Assembly (NCBI GenBank): GCA_963725065.1
Contig: CAVRXD010000024.1
Coordinates: 1 to 64,000 of the forward strand
Origin: VAZQ01 sp963725065
GTDB lineage: Bacteria; Pseudomonadota; Alphaproteobacteria; Rhizobiales; Xanthobacteraceae
DNA length: 64,000 bases
Direction of reading: 5' to 3'
In this document: positions 8,249 to 17,482 of the stretch, one piece after another
Position numbering within the stretch: position 1 is the stretch's first letter
How the letters are laid out: each line of letters opens with the position of its first letter
Made by a program: the position numbers and the translations under genes
The notes under the pieces: model-generated
The model's database searches: none
What the model was told of the DNA's origin: nothing
Seen by the model: the letters and a program-made list of their open reading frames with translations, nothing else

Positions 8249-10810
8249 ATGTATGGGTTTGGGACCAGGCTCGCGCAGCTACTCGGGATCGCGTGCAGCC
8301 GCGAGGCGGTTTTGCTGACCGGCACGGGCCTTTCGACCGGGATCTTTTTCTTCACCTCCGTCTTGCTGCTCGCCCAAACCGAACCTCCGGCGCCAACCGC
8401 TCCTGTGCAAACCGAACCGACACCGTCGGCGTCAACCCCGCCTGTGCAAACGGGACCCATCCCGCCGGAGCCAACCCCGCCTGCGCAAACCGAACCAACA
8501 CCGTCGACGTCAACGGCCCCCGCGGCCCCGCAGCAATCTGTACCAGGCGCAATCGACCTTGCGCCCGTCGCCGTCAGCGGGTTGCGCCCGAAGACGCCCG
8601 TGTCTCAACCCACGCCCGCTCCGGTTGCTCCCAGGGTCGCACCGCCGGAAACCCCGCCACCGACACAGGTGGCGGAGAGCGCCGCCCCCACGGGGGTCGC
8701 CCCAAAGGGCTTTCAAGGCACTCCCGATTGGGTTTACACCACGCCGGCGTCCGTGAGCGTCCTCAGTCGCGAAGTGATCGAGCAGCGCGCGCCACGCAAT
8801 TCCAGCGATCTGTTCCAGGACATGTCCGGCGTGTTCACCGCGACCGACCGGCAAAACCCGGGCACGACGATAAATATCCGGGGCTTGCAGGAGCAGGGCC
8901 GCGTCAACGTGAACATCGACGGTGCGCGCCAGAATTTTCAGCAGGCGGGCCATAATGCCGTAAGCACCGTCTATTTCGATCCGGAACTGATCGGCAGCGC
9001 CGTGGTGGAGAAAGGGCCCATCTCGACGGCGGGCGGCGCGGGCGTGATCGGCGGCGTCGTTACGCTGCGCACGCTCGAGGCCGACGACATCCTGTTGCCA
9101 GGCAGGAACTACGGCAGCCGCTCGCGCCTGACGTACGGCAGCAACGAGTACCGGTACACGACGAGCGAAGCGGTCGCAGCGCGGAATGAGCAGTTCGAGC
9201 TCGTCGCGGCCGGAGCGCGCAAGGAAACTGGCCCCTACCAGCCCGGTCAGTTCGGCACGCTCCAGTATGTCGGACGGAACGAACCGATAAGATTCACGGG
9301 CCAGGATAACTGGTCGAGCCTCGGCAAGCTCACTTGGCGTCCGACGCCGGATCAGATGTTCAAGCTCGGCTACGTCACGCTCAAGAATAATTTCTCGACC
9401 GGCGAGGGCGAATTCGTCGATATCAACCAGCTGTTCACGCAGACGGCCACCGCCGAATATACCTACAAGCCGTCCAACCAGGGGATCGATCTCACTGCCA
9501 AGGCGTGGTGGTCAACGACCGAAAATCATCAGTTCCGGCCGCGCCGCCCGAACACGGCCTATGGCTTTTTCGACCTGACATACGGCCTGAACTCCTACGG
9601 CTATAGCGTGTCCAACACCTCGCGTTTCGACACTCCGCTGTTCAACGTCGCGTGGACGAATGGTTTCGAGTACTTCAAGGACCAGACCAAGACCGGCGTC
9701 ATGACCGATCAGAGGAATCCGTCCGACGCCGAGTGGTTCTCGGGACCGACGCCCGCCGGCATGCGCGATATTGCAAGTCCATTCACCCAGATCAAGCTCA
9801 AGCACGAAGAATGGCTCGAGCTGATCGCGGGCGGACGTTACGACAGCTATTCACTGAGAGGCGCGGGCAACTTCATCAATGCATGCGGTGCATTCGCGCG
9901 CGAATGCACGCAGCCATTCTCGGTCGACAACTGGGACGGACGTTTCTCCCCTACACTCACTGTCGCGATGACGCCCCTCAAGGGCATCCAGGTCTACGGC
10001 AACTACGCGGAAGGCTTTCGGCCGCCGCAGATCATGGAGACGCTGCAATACGGACGTCACATCGGCAATGGCGCGATTTTCGGACCCAATCCGAACCTGC
10101 TGCCCGAGGTATCGTTGAAGCGCGAAGCTGGCATGAATCTGAAATTTGACAACGTAGTCCTCAACGGCGACGGTTTTCGCCTCAAGGCCGCCGTGTACAA
10201 GAACACGGTCTACAATTTCATCACCACCGCGGTCGGCCGCTATCCGCAGGCCGGCGGCCCCTTCGGCGAGTTCGTCCAGACGGCTTACGTGAACGTCAAT
10301 CTGCTCGGACCGACCACCACGTTCAGGGGCTTCGAGGTGGAGGCATCTTACGACGCCGGAATGGCCTATATCGGAACAAGCTACACCCGCCTGAACACGA
10401 CCTATGACGGCGTCTACGATCCATTCTTCGCCGGCCCGCCGATCGGCACTGCCTACCTTAAGTTCATGCCGGAATGGCAGCGCCAATACTTCTTCATTTT
10501 TGTGCCGCCGAAGGAGAAGCTGACCGTCGACGGAGGCGTTCGCCTCTTCGATCGCAAGCTCACATTGGGCGCTCGCATGCTCTACGTGGCGCCGACGGAG
10601 CCGCTCGGGACCCCGGACCTGCTGCTGACCTACACGCAGCAGGCCTACCATCTCTGGGGCCTCTACTTGGCGGCCGAATTCAACGAGAACCTGACCGGCC
10701 GCCTGAACATCGATAACCTGACCGACAAGGCTTATGTCGATGCGATGGGCGTGCCGCTCTATCCGGCTCCGGGACGCACGCTGACCGTCGGGCTGCAGGC
10801 AAAATTCTGA
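8249..10810 (+). CDS. HasR-like TonB-dependent heme/hemophore receptor
   Basis: This 853-residue outer-membrane receptor has an N-terminal hydrophobic leader (to about residue 45). A long Pro/Thr-rich linker of repeated PPVQTEPTPS-type units follows at about residues 47-150, then the plug domain (about 155-280) and a 22-strand barrel ending in VGLQAKF. The plug contains INIRGLQEQGRVNVNIDGAR and VYFDPELIG, a signature I associate with HasR-type receptors. It lacks the N-terminal signalling (STN) domain and no sigma/anti-sigma pair is adjacent. Its neighbours are a divergent heme oxygenase and, downstream, the HasA-like RTX protein, all suggesting heme uptake. Specificity for free heme, hemoglobin or hemophore is inferred. 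Confidence 0.85.
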   Translation: MYGFGTRLAQLLGIACSREAVLLTGTGLSTGIFFFTSVLLLAQTEPPAPTAPVQTEPTPSASTPPVQTGPIPPEPTPPAQTEPTPSTSTAPAAPQQSVPGAIDLAPVAVSGLRPKTPVSQPTPAPVAPRVAPPETPPPTQVAESAAPTGVAPKGFQGTPDWVYTTPASVSVLSREVIEQRAPRNSSDLFQDMSGVFTATDRQNPGTTINIRGLQEQGRVNVNIDGARQNFQQAGHNAVSTVYFDPELIGSAVVEKGPISTAGGAGVIGGVVTLRTLEADDILLPGRNYGSRSRLTYGSNEYRYTTSEAVAARNEQFELVAAGARKETGPYQPGQFGTLQYVGRNEPIRFTGQDNWSSLGKLTWRPTPDQMFKLGYVTLKNNFSTGEGEFVDINQLFTQTATAEYTYKPSNQGIDLTAKAWWSTTENHQFRPRRPNTAYGFFDLTYGLNSYGYSVSNTSRFDTPLFNVAWTNGFEYFKDQTKTGVMTDQRNPSDAEWFSGPTPAGMRDIASPFTQIKLKHEEWLELIAGGRYDSYSLRGAGNFINACGAFARECTQPFSVDNWDGRFSPTLTVAMTPLKGIQVYGNYAEGFRPPQIMETLQYGRHIGNGAIFGPNPNLLPEVSLKREAGMNLKFDNVVLNGDGFRLKAAVYKNTVYNFITTAVGRYPQAGGPFGEFVQTAYVNVNLLGPTTTFRGFEVEASYDAGMAYIGTSYTRLNTTYDGVYDPFFAGPPIGTAYLKFMPEWQRQYFFIFVPPKEKLTVDGGVRLFDRKLTLGARMLYVAPTEPLGTPDLLLTYTQQAYHLWGLYLAAEFNENLTGRLNIDNLTDKAYVDAMGVPLYPAPGRTLTVGLQAKF

Positions 10811-10887
10811 CGACGCCGGTTTTTCATTTGGTGATGGATCTTGCGTGCGGAGTCTTCCTCGCTCTCGTCCCGCGCAGTCTTTGCTTA

Positions 10888-10973
10888 TTCTAATGAAAGA
10901 GAGTCTTTGTTTCCATTCTAAAGAAAATGGCTTTTGGTTTAAGAGGACTTTGGTTGTGTTCTAAAATCAGAAC
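10888..10973 (+). promoter_or_regulatory. Cluster of iron-type motifs upstream of the HasA-RTX gene
   Basis: Three motifs lie within 90 bp: TTCTAAT at 10888, the imperfect palindrome CCATTCTAAAGAAAATGG at 10913-10930 and the palindrome GTTCT-AAAATC-AGAAC at 10958-10973. They resemble Irr-type iron control elements and differ in base composition from the surrounding DNA. Confidence 0.45.
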
Positions 10974-11090
10974 CTATGTTCGGTGATGACACGCTCGATT
11001 TTATGATGCAATAAATCTCGCGATCTTCGACGCCAGCAAGCCAATCCCAGCCAGCCGGTGCGTCACCATTCACGCCGGAGGGTTTGGTTT

Positions 11091-14000
11091 ATGGCTATAA
11101 CGATCACTGCTTACAGCGCCGGCATCGATGTGACGGCCTATCTAAACACCTTCGTTTCCCCGAATTACTCACCGGTCGGCTTTGGATATTTTTCCAGCAA
11201 TCCGAACGATTTCTCCGGCAATCAGTATGCCGTCACCGAGCAGCCGAACCTGATTCCTGATGCGGGCGAGCAGGCCATCGTCTTCGAATCCGGCGGCGGT
11301 GGAAATTCGATCGACTACGATTTCTCGACCCACATCGTGAGCGGCGATCTCGATGCGATCTCGTTCGGCTACGGCGTGACCTATGACGGCGGTACGGACA
11401 GTTTTCCGTTGTCGCAGCTCGACTTGCGCATTTCGGGGCTCGGCCTCGTCGATCAAACCGGCGCTGGCAGCATGGTCGAGGCGCTGCTCAACGACGGGCG
11501 GATCGCCTCCATCACGAATCTCAGCAACCTCCTCGCGAGCGGCGCGATCAACTTCGTCGGCAGCACCGGCTCCGACGTCTTCACCGGCTACGCACAGAAC
11601 GACACGATGACCGGCGGCGGCGGCAACGACACGCTCAACGGCAGCGACGGCACCGACACCGCGGCCTACAGCGGCAACCGGTCGGACTACACCGTCACCA
11701 ACAATGCCGGCTCCTGGACGATCACCGATAACCGGGGAATCGACGGCTCCGACACGCTGAGCAATATCGAGTTCGCACAGTTCGCCGACCAGACGATGGC
11801 GCTGGTCGGCAACGCGGCGCCGGTTGCGTCGAATGACAGCGGCTCGACCGTGAAGAACATCAGCACGGTGATCGACGTCCTCGCCAACGACACCGACTCG
11901 GACGGCACGCTGGTCGCTTCCACCGTTGCGATCGTGGGCGGCCCCGCCCACGGCTCGGTGACCATCGACACCGCCACGGGCAAGATCACCTACACGCCGA
12001 CAACCAATTACGTGGGCGCGGACAGCTTCACCTATACGGTGAAGGACGACGACGGCACGGTATCCAACCAGGCGACCGTGAACGTCGGCGTTGCGAGTGG
12101 GTTCACGCTGACCGCGGGTGACGACGTCTTCATCGCCGACCAGAAAGGCTACGCGACCGCGCTCGAGATCGATGGCGGAGCCGGCAACGATTACATCTCG
12201 ACCAGCAACGTCCCCGGCGGTCCGGGCTTTCCGTATGCCGACACCGTCTACGGCGGCGAAGGCAACGACCTGATCATCACCGGCTCCGGCAATGACTTTG
12301 TGGATGCCGGCGCCGGCGACGACGTGATTGCGGCCCGCGGCGGCAACGAGACGGTGATCGGCGGCGCCGGCAATGACACGTTCGTCCTGCGCTTCTTCCG
12401 CAACGCGGCGAGCGCTACGACGGACACCGGCACGACGACGATCACCGACAACGACGGCGTGCTGTGGAACGGCTCGTTCCGGCCGGATCCCTATCCGGCT
12501 GCCTGGACTCCGGCGCCGACTGCAACGCAGGGCTTTGCCATCAACGGCACGGCGACCGTCGTGAGCGCGGGCGTGTGGGACCTGGCGGTGACCGACGACA
12601 GCGCCGCGATCAAGCACCTCACCATCAACTGGACGGGCCACGACCTCACCATGACCGGGGGCAACGAAACCCTCGTCATCAAGGACTACGTCAACGGCAC
12701 CTTCGGCATCACGCTGGAGAACGCAGCGCCGGTTGCGTCGAACGACAGCGTCTCGACGGTGAAGAACATCAACACGGTGATCGACGTTCTCGCCACCGAC
12801 ACCGACGCAGACGGCACGCTGAACCCTTCCACTGTCGCGATCGTGGACGGCCCCGACCACGGCTCGGTGACCATCGACACGGCCACGGGCAAGATCACCT
12901 ACACGCCGACAACCAATTACGCGGGCGCGGACAGCTTCACCTATACGGTGAAGGACGACGACGGCGTGATATCCAACGAAGCGACCGTGAACATCGGCGT
13001 TGCGAGTGGGTTCACGCTGACCGCGGGTGACGATGTCTTCATCGCCGACCAGAAAGGCTACGCGACCGCGCTCGAGATCGATGGCGGAGCGGGCAACGAT
13101 TACATCTCGACCAGCAACGTCCCTGGCGGTCCGGGTTTTCCGTATGCCGACACGGTCTACGGCGGCGAAGGGAACGACCTGATCATCACCGGCTCCGGCA
13201 ATGACTTTGTGGATGCCGGTGCCGGCGATGACGTGATCGCGGCCCGCGGCGGCAACGAGACGGTGATCGGCGGCGCCGGCAATGACACGTTCGTCCTGCG
13301 CTTCTTCCGCAACGCGGCGAGCGCCACGACGGATACCGGCACGACGACGATCACCGACAACGACGGCGTGCTGTGGAACGGCTCGTTCCGGCCGGATCCC
13401 TATCCGGCTGCCTGGACTCCGGCGCCGACTCCCACGCAGGGCTTTGCCATCAACGGCACGGCGACCTTCGCGGGCGCTGGCGTGTGGGACCTGGCGGTGA
13501 CCGACGACAGCGCCGCGATCAAGCACCTCACCATCAATTGGACAGGCCACGACCTCACCATGACCGGGGGCAACGAGACCCTGGTGATCAAGGACTACGT
13601 CAACGGCACCTTCGGCATCACGCTGGAGAACGTGAAGGCCGGCGGCCCCGGCAACGACACGTTGTCCGGCAGCGGAGGCATCTACACGATGGTAGGCGTC
13701 GCTGGAGACGATACCTATTTCGTGGACGACACCGGCGACGTGGTTTTGGAGAATGCCAACGAGGGCAACGACGTCGTCCACGCCTCGATCAACTACACGC
13801 TGACAGCGAATGTGGAGAACCTGGTCCTGGAAGGCGATGCCGACCTGCAGGGCTACGGCAACGACCTGGACAACATGCTCTACGGCAATGTCGGGAACAA
13901 TCTTCTGAACGGCGGCGCGGGCGCCGACGTCATGTTGGGAGGGGCCGGCAGCGATACCTACTTCGTCGACAATACCAACGATAGTGTGGTCGAGAACGCC

Positions 14001-15158
14001 AGCGAGGGCAGCGACGTGGTCTTGTCGACCGCCAACTATGCGCTGTCGGCGAATGTAGAAGCTCTCGTGTTGCTGGGCACTGCCGACCTGCAGGGCTACG
14101 GCAACAGCCAGAACAACGTGATCTACGGCAACGTCGGCAACAACCTTCTCAATGGCGGTGCCGGCGTCGATCTCATGGTCGGCGGTGCCGGCAACGACAC
14201 CTACTTCGCGGACGACAGCTCGGACTCTGCATTTGAAATCGCCGGGGAAGGCAACGACGCCGTATTCTCGACCGCCCATTATGGACTGGCCGCGGATGTC
14301 GAGACGCTCATCCTCCTGGGCAGCGCCGACCTGCAAGGCTACGGCAACAATCAGGTGAACACGATCTACGGCAATGCCGGCAACAACCTGCTTAATGGAG
14401 CCGGCGGCGCGGACCTGATGGTGGGCGGGGCTGGCGACGACACCTACTTCGTGGACGACATCTCGGATTCCGCATTCGAGAGCCCCGGCGAAGGCAATGA
14501 CGCGGTATTCTCGACGGTCCATTACGGGCTGGCCGCGGACGTCGAGACCCTCGTCCTGCAGGGCAGCGCGGACCTGCAGGGGTATGGCAGCAACCAGGCG
14601 AACACGCTGTACGGCAATACCGGGAACAACCTCCTCAACGGCGCCGGCGGCGCTGACACCATGCTCGGCGGGGCCGGCGACGACACCTATTTTGTCGACG
14701 ATGCCGGCGACGTCGTGTTCGAGAACCCGGGCGAGGGCACCGACGCGGTGTTCGCGTCGGTCAATTGCACGCTGACGGCGAACGTCGAAGTCCTGGTGCT
14801 GAACGGGCCGGGCAACCTCTCCGGCACCGGCAATGCGCTGGCCAACAGCCTCTTCGGCAATGGCGGCGACAACGTGCTGGACGGGGGCGCAGGCGTCGAC
14901 GTGCTGCAGGGCAATGCCGGCAACGACACCTTCGTCTTCCACATCGGCGAAGGAGGAGGGGACACGGTCGTGGATTTTGCCGGGAACGGCGCAGCAGCCG
15001 GAGATTCGCTGCAGTTCGTCGGCTACGGGCCGGGCGCGACCTTCACCAACATCGATGCGACCCACTGGCAGGTCAACTTCAACGGCGGCGCGTCGCACGA
15101 AATCATCACATTCATGAATGCCGCATCCATCGATCCGACCGACTATGCGTTCATATAG
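11091..15158 (+). CDS. HasA-like hemophore domain fused to RTX repeats
   Basis: The product has 1355 residues. Residues 1-150 or so resemble hemophore HasA: SGNQYAV, NSIDYDFSTHIVSG and GDLDAISFG align with the HasA segments around Tyr75 and His83, here Tyr76 and His81; the loop His32 of Serratia HasA is absent. An RTX block follows (about 155-235). Two nearly identical 303-residue modules come next, each with a cadherin-like domain (APVASNDS...TYTVKDDDG) and RTX nonapeptides. Five 81-residue RTX units (YFVDD...LQGYGN) lead to a C-terminus NGAAAGDSLQFVGYG shared with the protein at 17769. There is no signal peptide, as expected for type I secretion. The exporter is not in the window. GGAGGG precedes the ATG at 11091. 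Confidence 0.8.
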   Translation: MAITITAYSAGIDVTAYLNTFVSPNYSPVGFGYFSSNPNDFSGNQYAVTEQPNLIPDAGEQAIVFESGGGGNSIDYDFSTHIVSGDLDAISFGYGVTYDGGTDSFPLSQLDLRISGLGLVDQTGAGSMVEALLNDGRIASITNLSNLLASGAINFVGSTGSDVFTGYAQNDTMTGGGGNDTLNGSDGTDTAAYSGNRSDYTVTNNAGSWTITDNRGIDGSDTLSNIEFAQFADQTMALVGNAAPVASNDSGSTVKNISTVIDVLANDTDSDGTLVASTVAIVGGPAHGSVTIDTATGKITYTPTTNYVGADSFTYTVKDDDGTVSNQATVNVGVASGFTLTAGDDVFIADQKGYATALEIDGGAGNDYISTSNVPGGPGFPYADTVYGGEGNDLIITGSGNDFVDAGAGDDVIAARGGNETVIGGAGNDTFVLRFFRNAASATTDTGTTTITDNDGVLWNGSFRPDPYPAAWTPAPTATQGFAINGTATVVSAGVWDLAVTDDSAAIKHLTINWTGHDLTMTGGNETLVIKDYVNGTFGITLENAAPVASNDSVSTVKNINTVIDVLATDTDADGTLNPSTVAIVDGPDHGSVTIDTATGKITYTPTTNYAGADSFTYTVKDDDGVISNEATVNIGVASGFTLTAGDDVFIADQKGYATALEIDGGAGNDYISTSNVPGGPGFPYADTVYGGEGNDLIITGSGNDFVDAGAGDDVIAARGGNETVIGGAGNDTFVLRFFRNAASATTDTGTTTITDNDGVLWNGSFRPDPYPAAWTPAPTPTQGFAINGTATFAGAGVWDLAVTDDSAAIKHLTINWTGHDLTMTGGNETLVIKDYVNGTFGITLENVKAGGPGNDTLSGSGGIYTMVGVAGDDTYFVDDTGDVVLENANEGNDVVHASINYTLTANVENLVLEGDADLQGYGNDLDNMLYGNVGNNLLNGGAGADVMLGGAGSDTYFVDNTNDSVVENASEGSDVVLSTANYALSANVEALVLLGTADLQGYGNSQNNVIYGNVGNNLLNGGAGVDLMVGGAGNDTYFADDSSDSAFEIAGEGNDAVFSTAHYGLAADVETLILLGSADLQGYGNNQVNTIYGNAGNNLLNGAGGADLMVGGAGDDTYFVDDISDSAFESPGEGNDAVFSTVHYGLAADVETLVLQGSADLQGYGSNQANTLYGNTGNNLLNGAGGADTMLGGAGDDTYFVDDAGDVVFENPGEGTDAVFASVNCTLTANVEVLVLNGPGNLSGTGNALANSLFGNGGDNVLDGGAGVDVLQGNAGNDTFVFHIGEGGGDTVVDFAGNGAAAGDSLQFVGYGPGATFTNIDATHWQVNFNGGASHEIITFMNAASIDPTDYAFI
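11811..12719 (+). repeat. 909-bp internal repeat, unit 1
   Basis: This unit encodes a cadherin-like domain plus RTX module. It is followed directly by a second unit of exactly the same length that differs at only a small fraction of positions. Confidence 0.9.
12720..13628 (+). repeat. 909-bp internal repeat, unit 2
   Basis: Second tandem unit, in frame with the first. Long stretches, for example around GGAACGGCTCGTTCCGGCCG, are identical between units, pointing to recent duplication or gene conversion. Confidence 0.9.
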
Positions 15159-15296
15159 GGCACAATAGGCAGCGATCCTCTGGCCGGAATTCGTGTCAGG
15201 CGCACGCGCGGGCGATCTCCCGATCTCCCGCGCTGTTCTGACTTTTTACGTCGTAGGCTCGCGCGCTCCAGGTATTTGCCGCGCGGCGGCAGTCGA

Positions 15297-15607
15297 TCAA
15301 TGGTCAGCACAAGGATTGCGAGTGGCTCGGGCACCAAAAATGTAGCCAATTATCGTTCCCACCAGGGCAAAAATCACGGGAGAGGCTTTATCGAAAATTT
15401 CCTTACCCGCGCCTCCGGCATCGACGAAGTACAGAATTGCGGAAAATATGAACAGCGCCAAAAGTGCAACTAAAACCGCGCCCGCCAATCGGACTTTACG
15501 AGTTTCAAGTTCAACGGTCGCGGGCGTTACCCAGATGACAATTCCAAGATGATAGCAGCGACAAGCGGAACGAGCGCGAGATAGAGCAGCAAATCATACG
15601 TGATCAT
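15297..15607 (-). CDS. Small membrane protein, apparently split by a one-base shift
   Basis: An ATG at 15607 behind the strong site AAGGGAGGG opens a 26-residue hydrophobic peptide (MITYDLLLYLALVPLVAAII, then LELSSG) that stops at 15527. The next frame continues directly with VTPATVELETRKVR and two further membrane segments (LAGAVLVALLALFIFSAIL and SPVIFALVGTIIGYIFG), ending at 15297. Read together they give a plausible protein of about 103 residues with three membrane spans. On its own the second frame has only a TTG start at 15488. I do not recognise the family. The shift near 15530 could be genuine or a sequencing error. Confidence 0.4.
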
Positions 15608-16177
15608 CTAACCCTCCCTTAAGGCGCCCATCGCTCCGATATCGAGCGCGGCATCATAGAACGGCGCCACATCCACGCGGCATGACAAGGGGCGGCTTAG
15701 CGCCCCCAATCTTCCTCAGCCTCGCGCCGCACCGCTGGCGCGTCAGGGTGTGACGAATGCAGCGGATCGAGCGGCAAGTCAGGCGCGCATTTAGCAGCAC
15801 CGCAATGGACAGCCGCAGAGCTGGCGAGTGGGGCTCGACCCGCCACGACCGCATGCGCCATCAGTTTCGCTAAAGCGGTGGTGTGGTCGGCAATTTGGCC
15901 GGCATCCTGGGCCGTTTACCTTCGCGGGATAATCTGACCAGAAGGCGCGCGCGCATGTCCAAGCCTGAACTTGTTGAGGATGGGGACGATGGCGTGGCCT
16001 TGGCATTTGGCTCGTCCTTTCGTTGGCAATAGTCCGCCTTCCGCGTCCTCCCCCTCCCGCTCGCAGGGGGCTTGGCGCCGCGTCGACCTGCGCGCTACTA
16101 GTGCGTACGGCGCACGGCTGCACGATCCGCCACCCCCCAGGCGGCGTCACGGACGCAGCAGGAAAGGACGGGACGAC
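15608..16177. other. Intergenic stretch without a recognisable gene
   Basis: Short open frames on both strands here show no domain, no ribosome binding site and no plausible composition. I see no repeat or mobile-element remnant. Confidence 0.5.
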
Positions 16178-16288
16178 ATGACCGATACACACGTCGGAAG
16201 GCGAGGACTGAGGGTGGGTCTAGCGGCTCTCGGCGCTGCGGCTTTGGCTCGACTGGCTGCACCGAGGCGAGCTGAAGGTTCGCAATAA
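16178..16288 (+). CDS. Short twin-arginine-like peptide before the TIGR03032 gene
   Basis: The ORF encodes 36 residues starting MTDTHVGRRGLRVGLAALGA and ending RRAEGSQ. It looks like a Tat-type leader (RRGLRVG followed by an alanine-rich stretch) that stops just before the next gene. GGAAAGGACGGGACGAC precedes the ATG. It could be a leader detached from a protein, a leader peptide of the next gene, or chance. The downstream start follows 9 bp after the stop. Confidence 0.35.
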   Translation: MTDTHVGRRGLRVGLAALGAAALARLAAPRRAEGSQ

Positions 16289-16297
16289 GGAATGCCC

Positions 16298-17371
16298 ATG
16301 AGCACGAGCCCCTCCGGTGCCGCAAGCGACAAGGCACCACTGCTGCTGCTGTCGTCGAGCTTCTCCGAGTGGCTTGCATCAGTTGACGCCACTCTCTCGC
16401 TCACGACGTACCAAGCCGGCCGGCTGTTTTTCGTCGGCCGCAAGGCCGACGGTGGTATCCGCGCCCATGAGCGCATCATCGAGCAATGTCAGGGCCTGTG
16501 GACCGATGGTCAGACGCTCTGGACAAGTGGACTCTACATGCTGTGGCGCTTCGAGAATGTGTTGCGCAACGGCGAGACCACGCCGACGGGAGCGGACCGC
16601 AAGTTCGTCCCCCTCGAAGGCCGCGTCGTTGGCCGGATCGACATCCACGACATCGGGGTCGGGGACGTTGATGGCGCGCGGCGACCGATCTTTGTCAATA
16701 CGCTGTACGGCTGCCTGGCGACGATCAGCGAAGCAGCAAGTTTTCGGCCGCTGTGGCGACCGAAATTCCTGACCGTGTTGGCGCCGGAGGATCGGTGCCA
16801 CCTTAACGGACTCGCAATGGACGGCGCCCGTCCCGCGTTTGTCACTGCAGTGAGCCGCTCGGATGTTGCCGACGGCTGGCGCGACCGGCGCCACGACGGC
16901 GGCATCGTGATCGATGTGGCGAGCAACGAGATTGTGGCCAGCGGCCTTTCCATGCCGCATTCGCCGCGACTCTACGACGGAAAGCTTTGGCTGTTGAATT
17001 CCGGCGCCGGCGAATTCGGCACCGTCGATCCGGCCAGTGGCACGTTCACGCCGGTCTGCTTTTGTCCCGGTTATGCGCGGGGTCTCGCCTTCATTGGCCG
17101 CCACGCCGTCATCGGATTGTCGCGACCGCGCCATGGCCAGACCTTTTCCGGGCTCGCGCTCGACGAACGCCTGGCCAAAAAGGACGCTGTCGCACGGTGT
17201 GGCGTGCTGATTGTCGACATTGACACCGGCAACGCCGTCGAGTGGCTGCGTTTCGAGCACACGATCGAGGAACTCTACGACGTCGCAATATTGCCGCGTG
17301 GGCGTTCGGCTGAGGCGATCGGATTCAAATCTGACGATATCCAGCGTGAGATTACGGTGGGGCAGACGTGA
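16298..17371 (+). CDS. TIGR03032 family protein (beta-propeller-like)
   Basis: The 357-residue product belongs to the family recognised by motifs such as CHLNGLAM, FVTAVSRSDVADGWR, SMPHSPRLYDGKLWLLNSGAG and GYARGLAFIGRHAVIGLSRP. These proteins are predicted six- or seven-bladed propellers of unknown function, often encoded near RTX/VCBS-type or TPR-rich secreted proteins. Of two nearby ATGs, 16298 is chosen because AAGGA lies 6 bp upstream of it; the ATG at 16292 would abut that site. It lies between two large RTX genes, which suggests a link to surface or secreted glycoproteins, but that is only context. Confidence 0.75.
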   Translation: MSTSPSGAASDKAPLLLLSSSFSEWLASVDATLSLTTYQAGRLFFVGRKADGGIRAHERIIEQCQGLWTDGQTLWTSGLYMLWRFENVLRNGETTPTGADRKFVPLEGRVVGRIDIHDIGVGDVDGARRPIFVNTLYGCLATISEAASFRPLWRPKFLTVLAPEDRCHLNGLAMDGARPAFVTAVSRSDVADGWRDRRHDGGIVIDVASNEIVASGLSMPHSPRLYDGKLWLLNSGAGEFGTVDPASGTFTPVCFCPGYARGLAFIGRHAVIGLSRPRHGQTFSGLALDERLAKKDAVARCGVLIVDIDTGNAVEWLRFEHTIEELYDVAILPRGRSAEAIGFKSDDIQREITVGQT

Positions 17372-17482
17372 CCTGCACCTGCCGAGCGTCGCCGCCGACC
17401 TGCGGCTGTCTGGAGACGAGCTGAAATCCACATCGGCGTTTCGGTGCCTGATTTCAACGGGTCATGGGAGGGCAGATTTCCT

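Noticed and set aside
13629..14830. Regular repeats that might be a CRISPR array
   Set aside because: The 243-bp units are coding RTX repeats in frame without short spacers. No cas gene is present.
11169..15098. A 1309-codon open frame on the minus strand
   Set aside because: It lies exactly opposite the HasA-RTX gene, has no start signal or domain and results from repetitive GC-rich codons on the other strand.
15791..16192. 133-codon minus-strand open frame
   Set aside because: No domain, biased composition and overlap with the better supported small plus-strand ORF.
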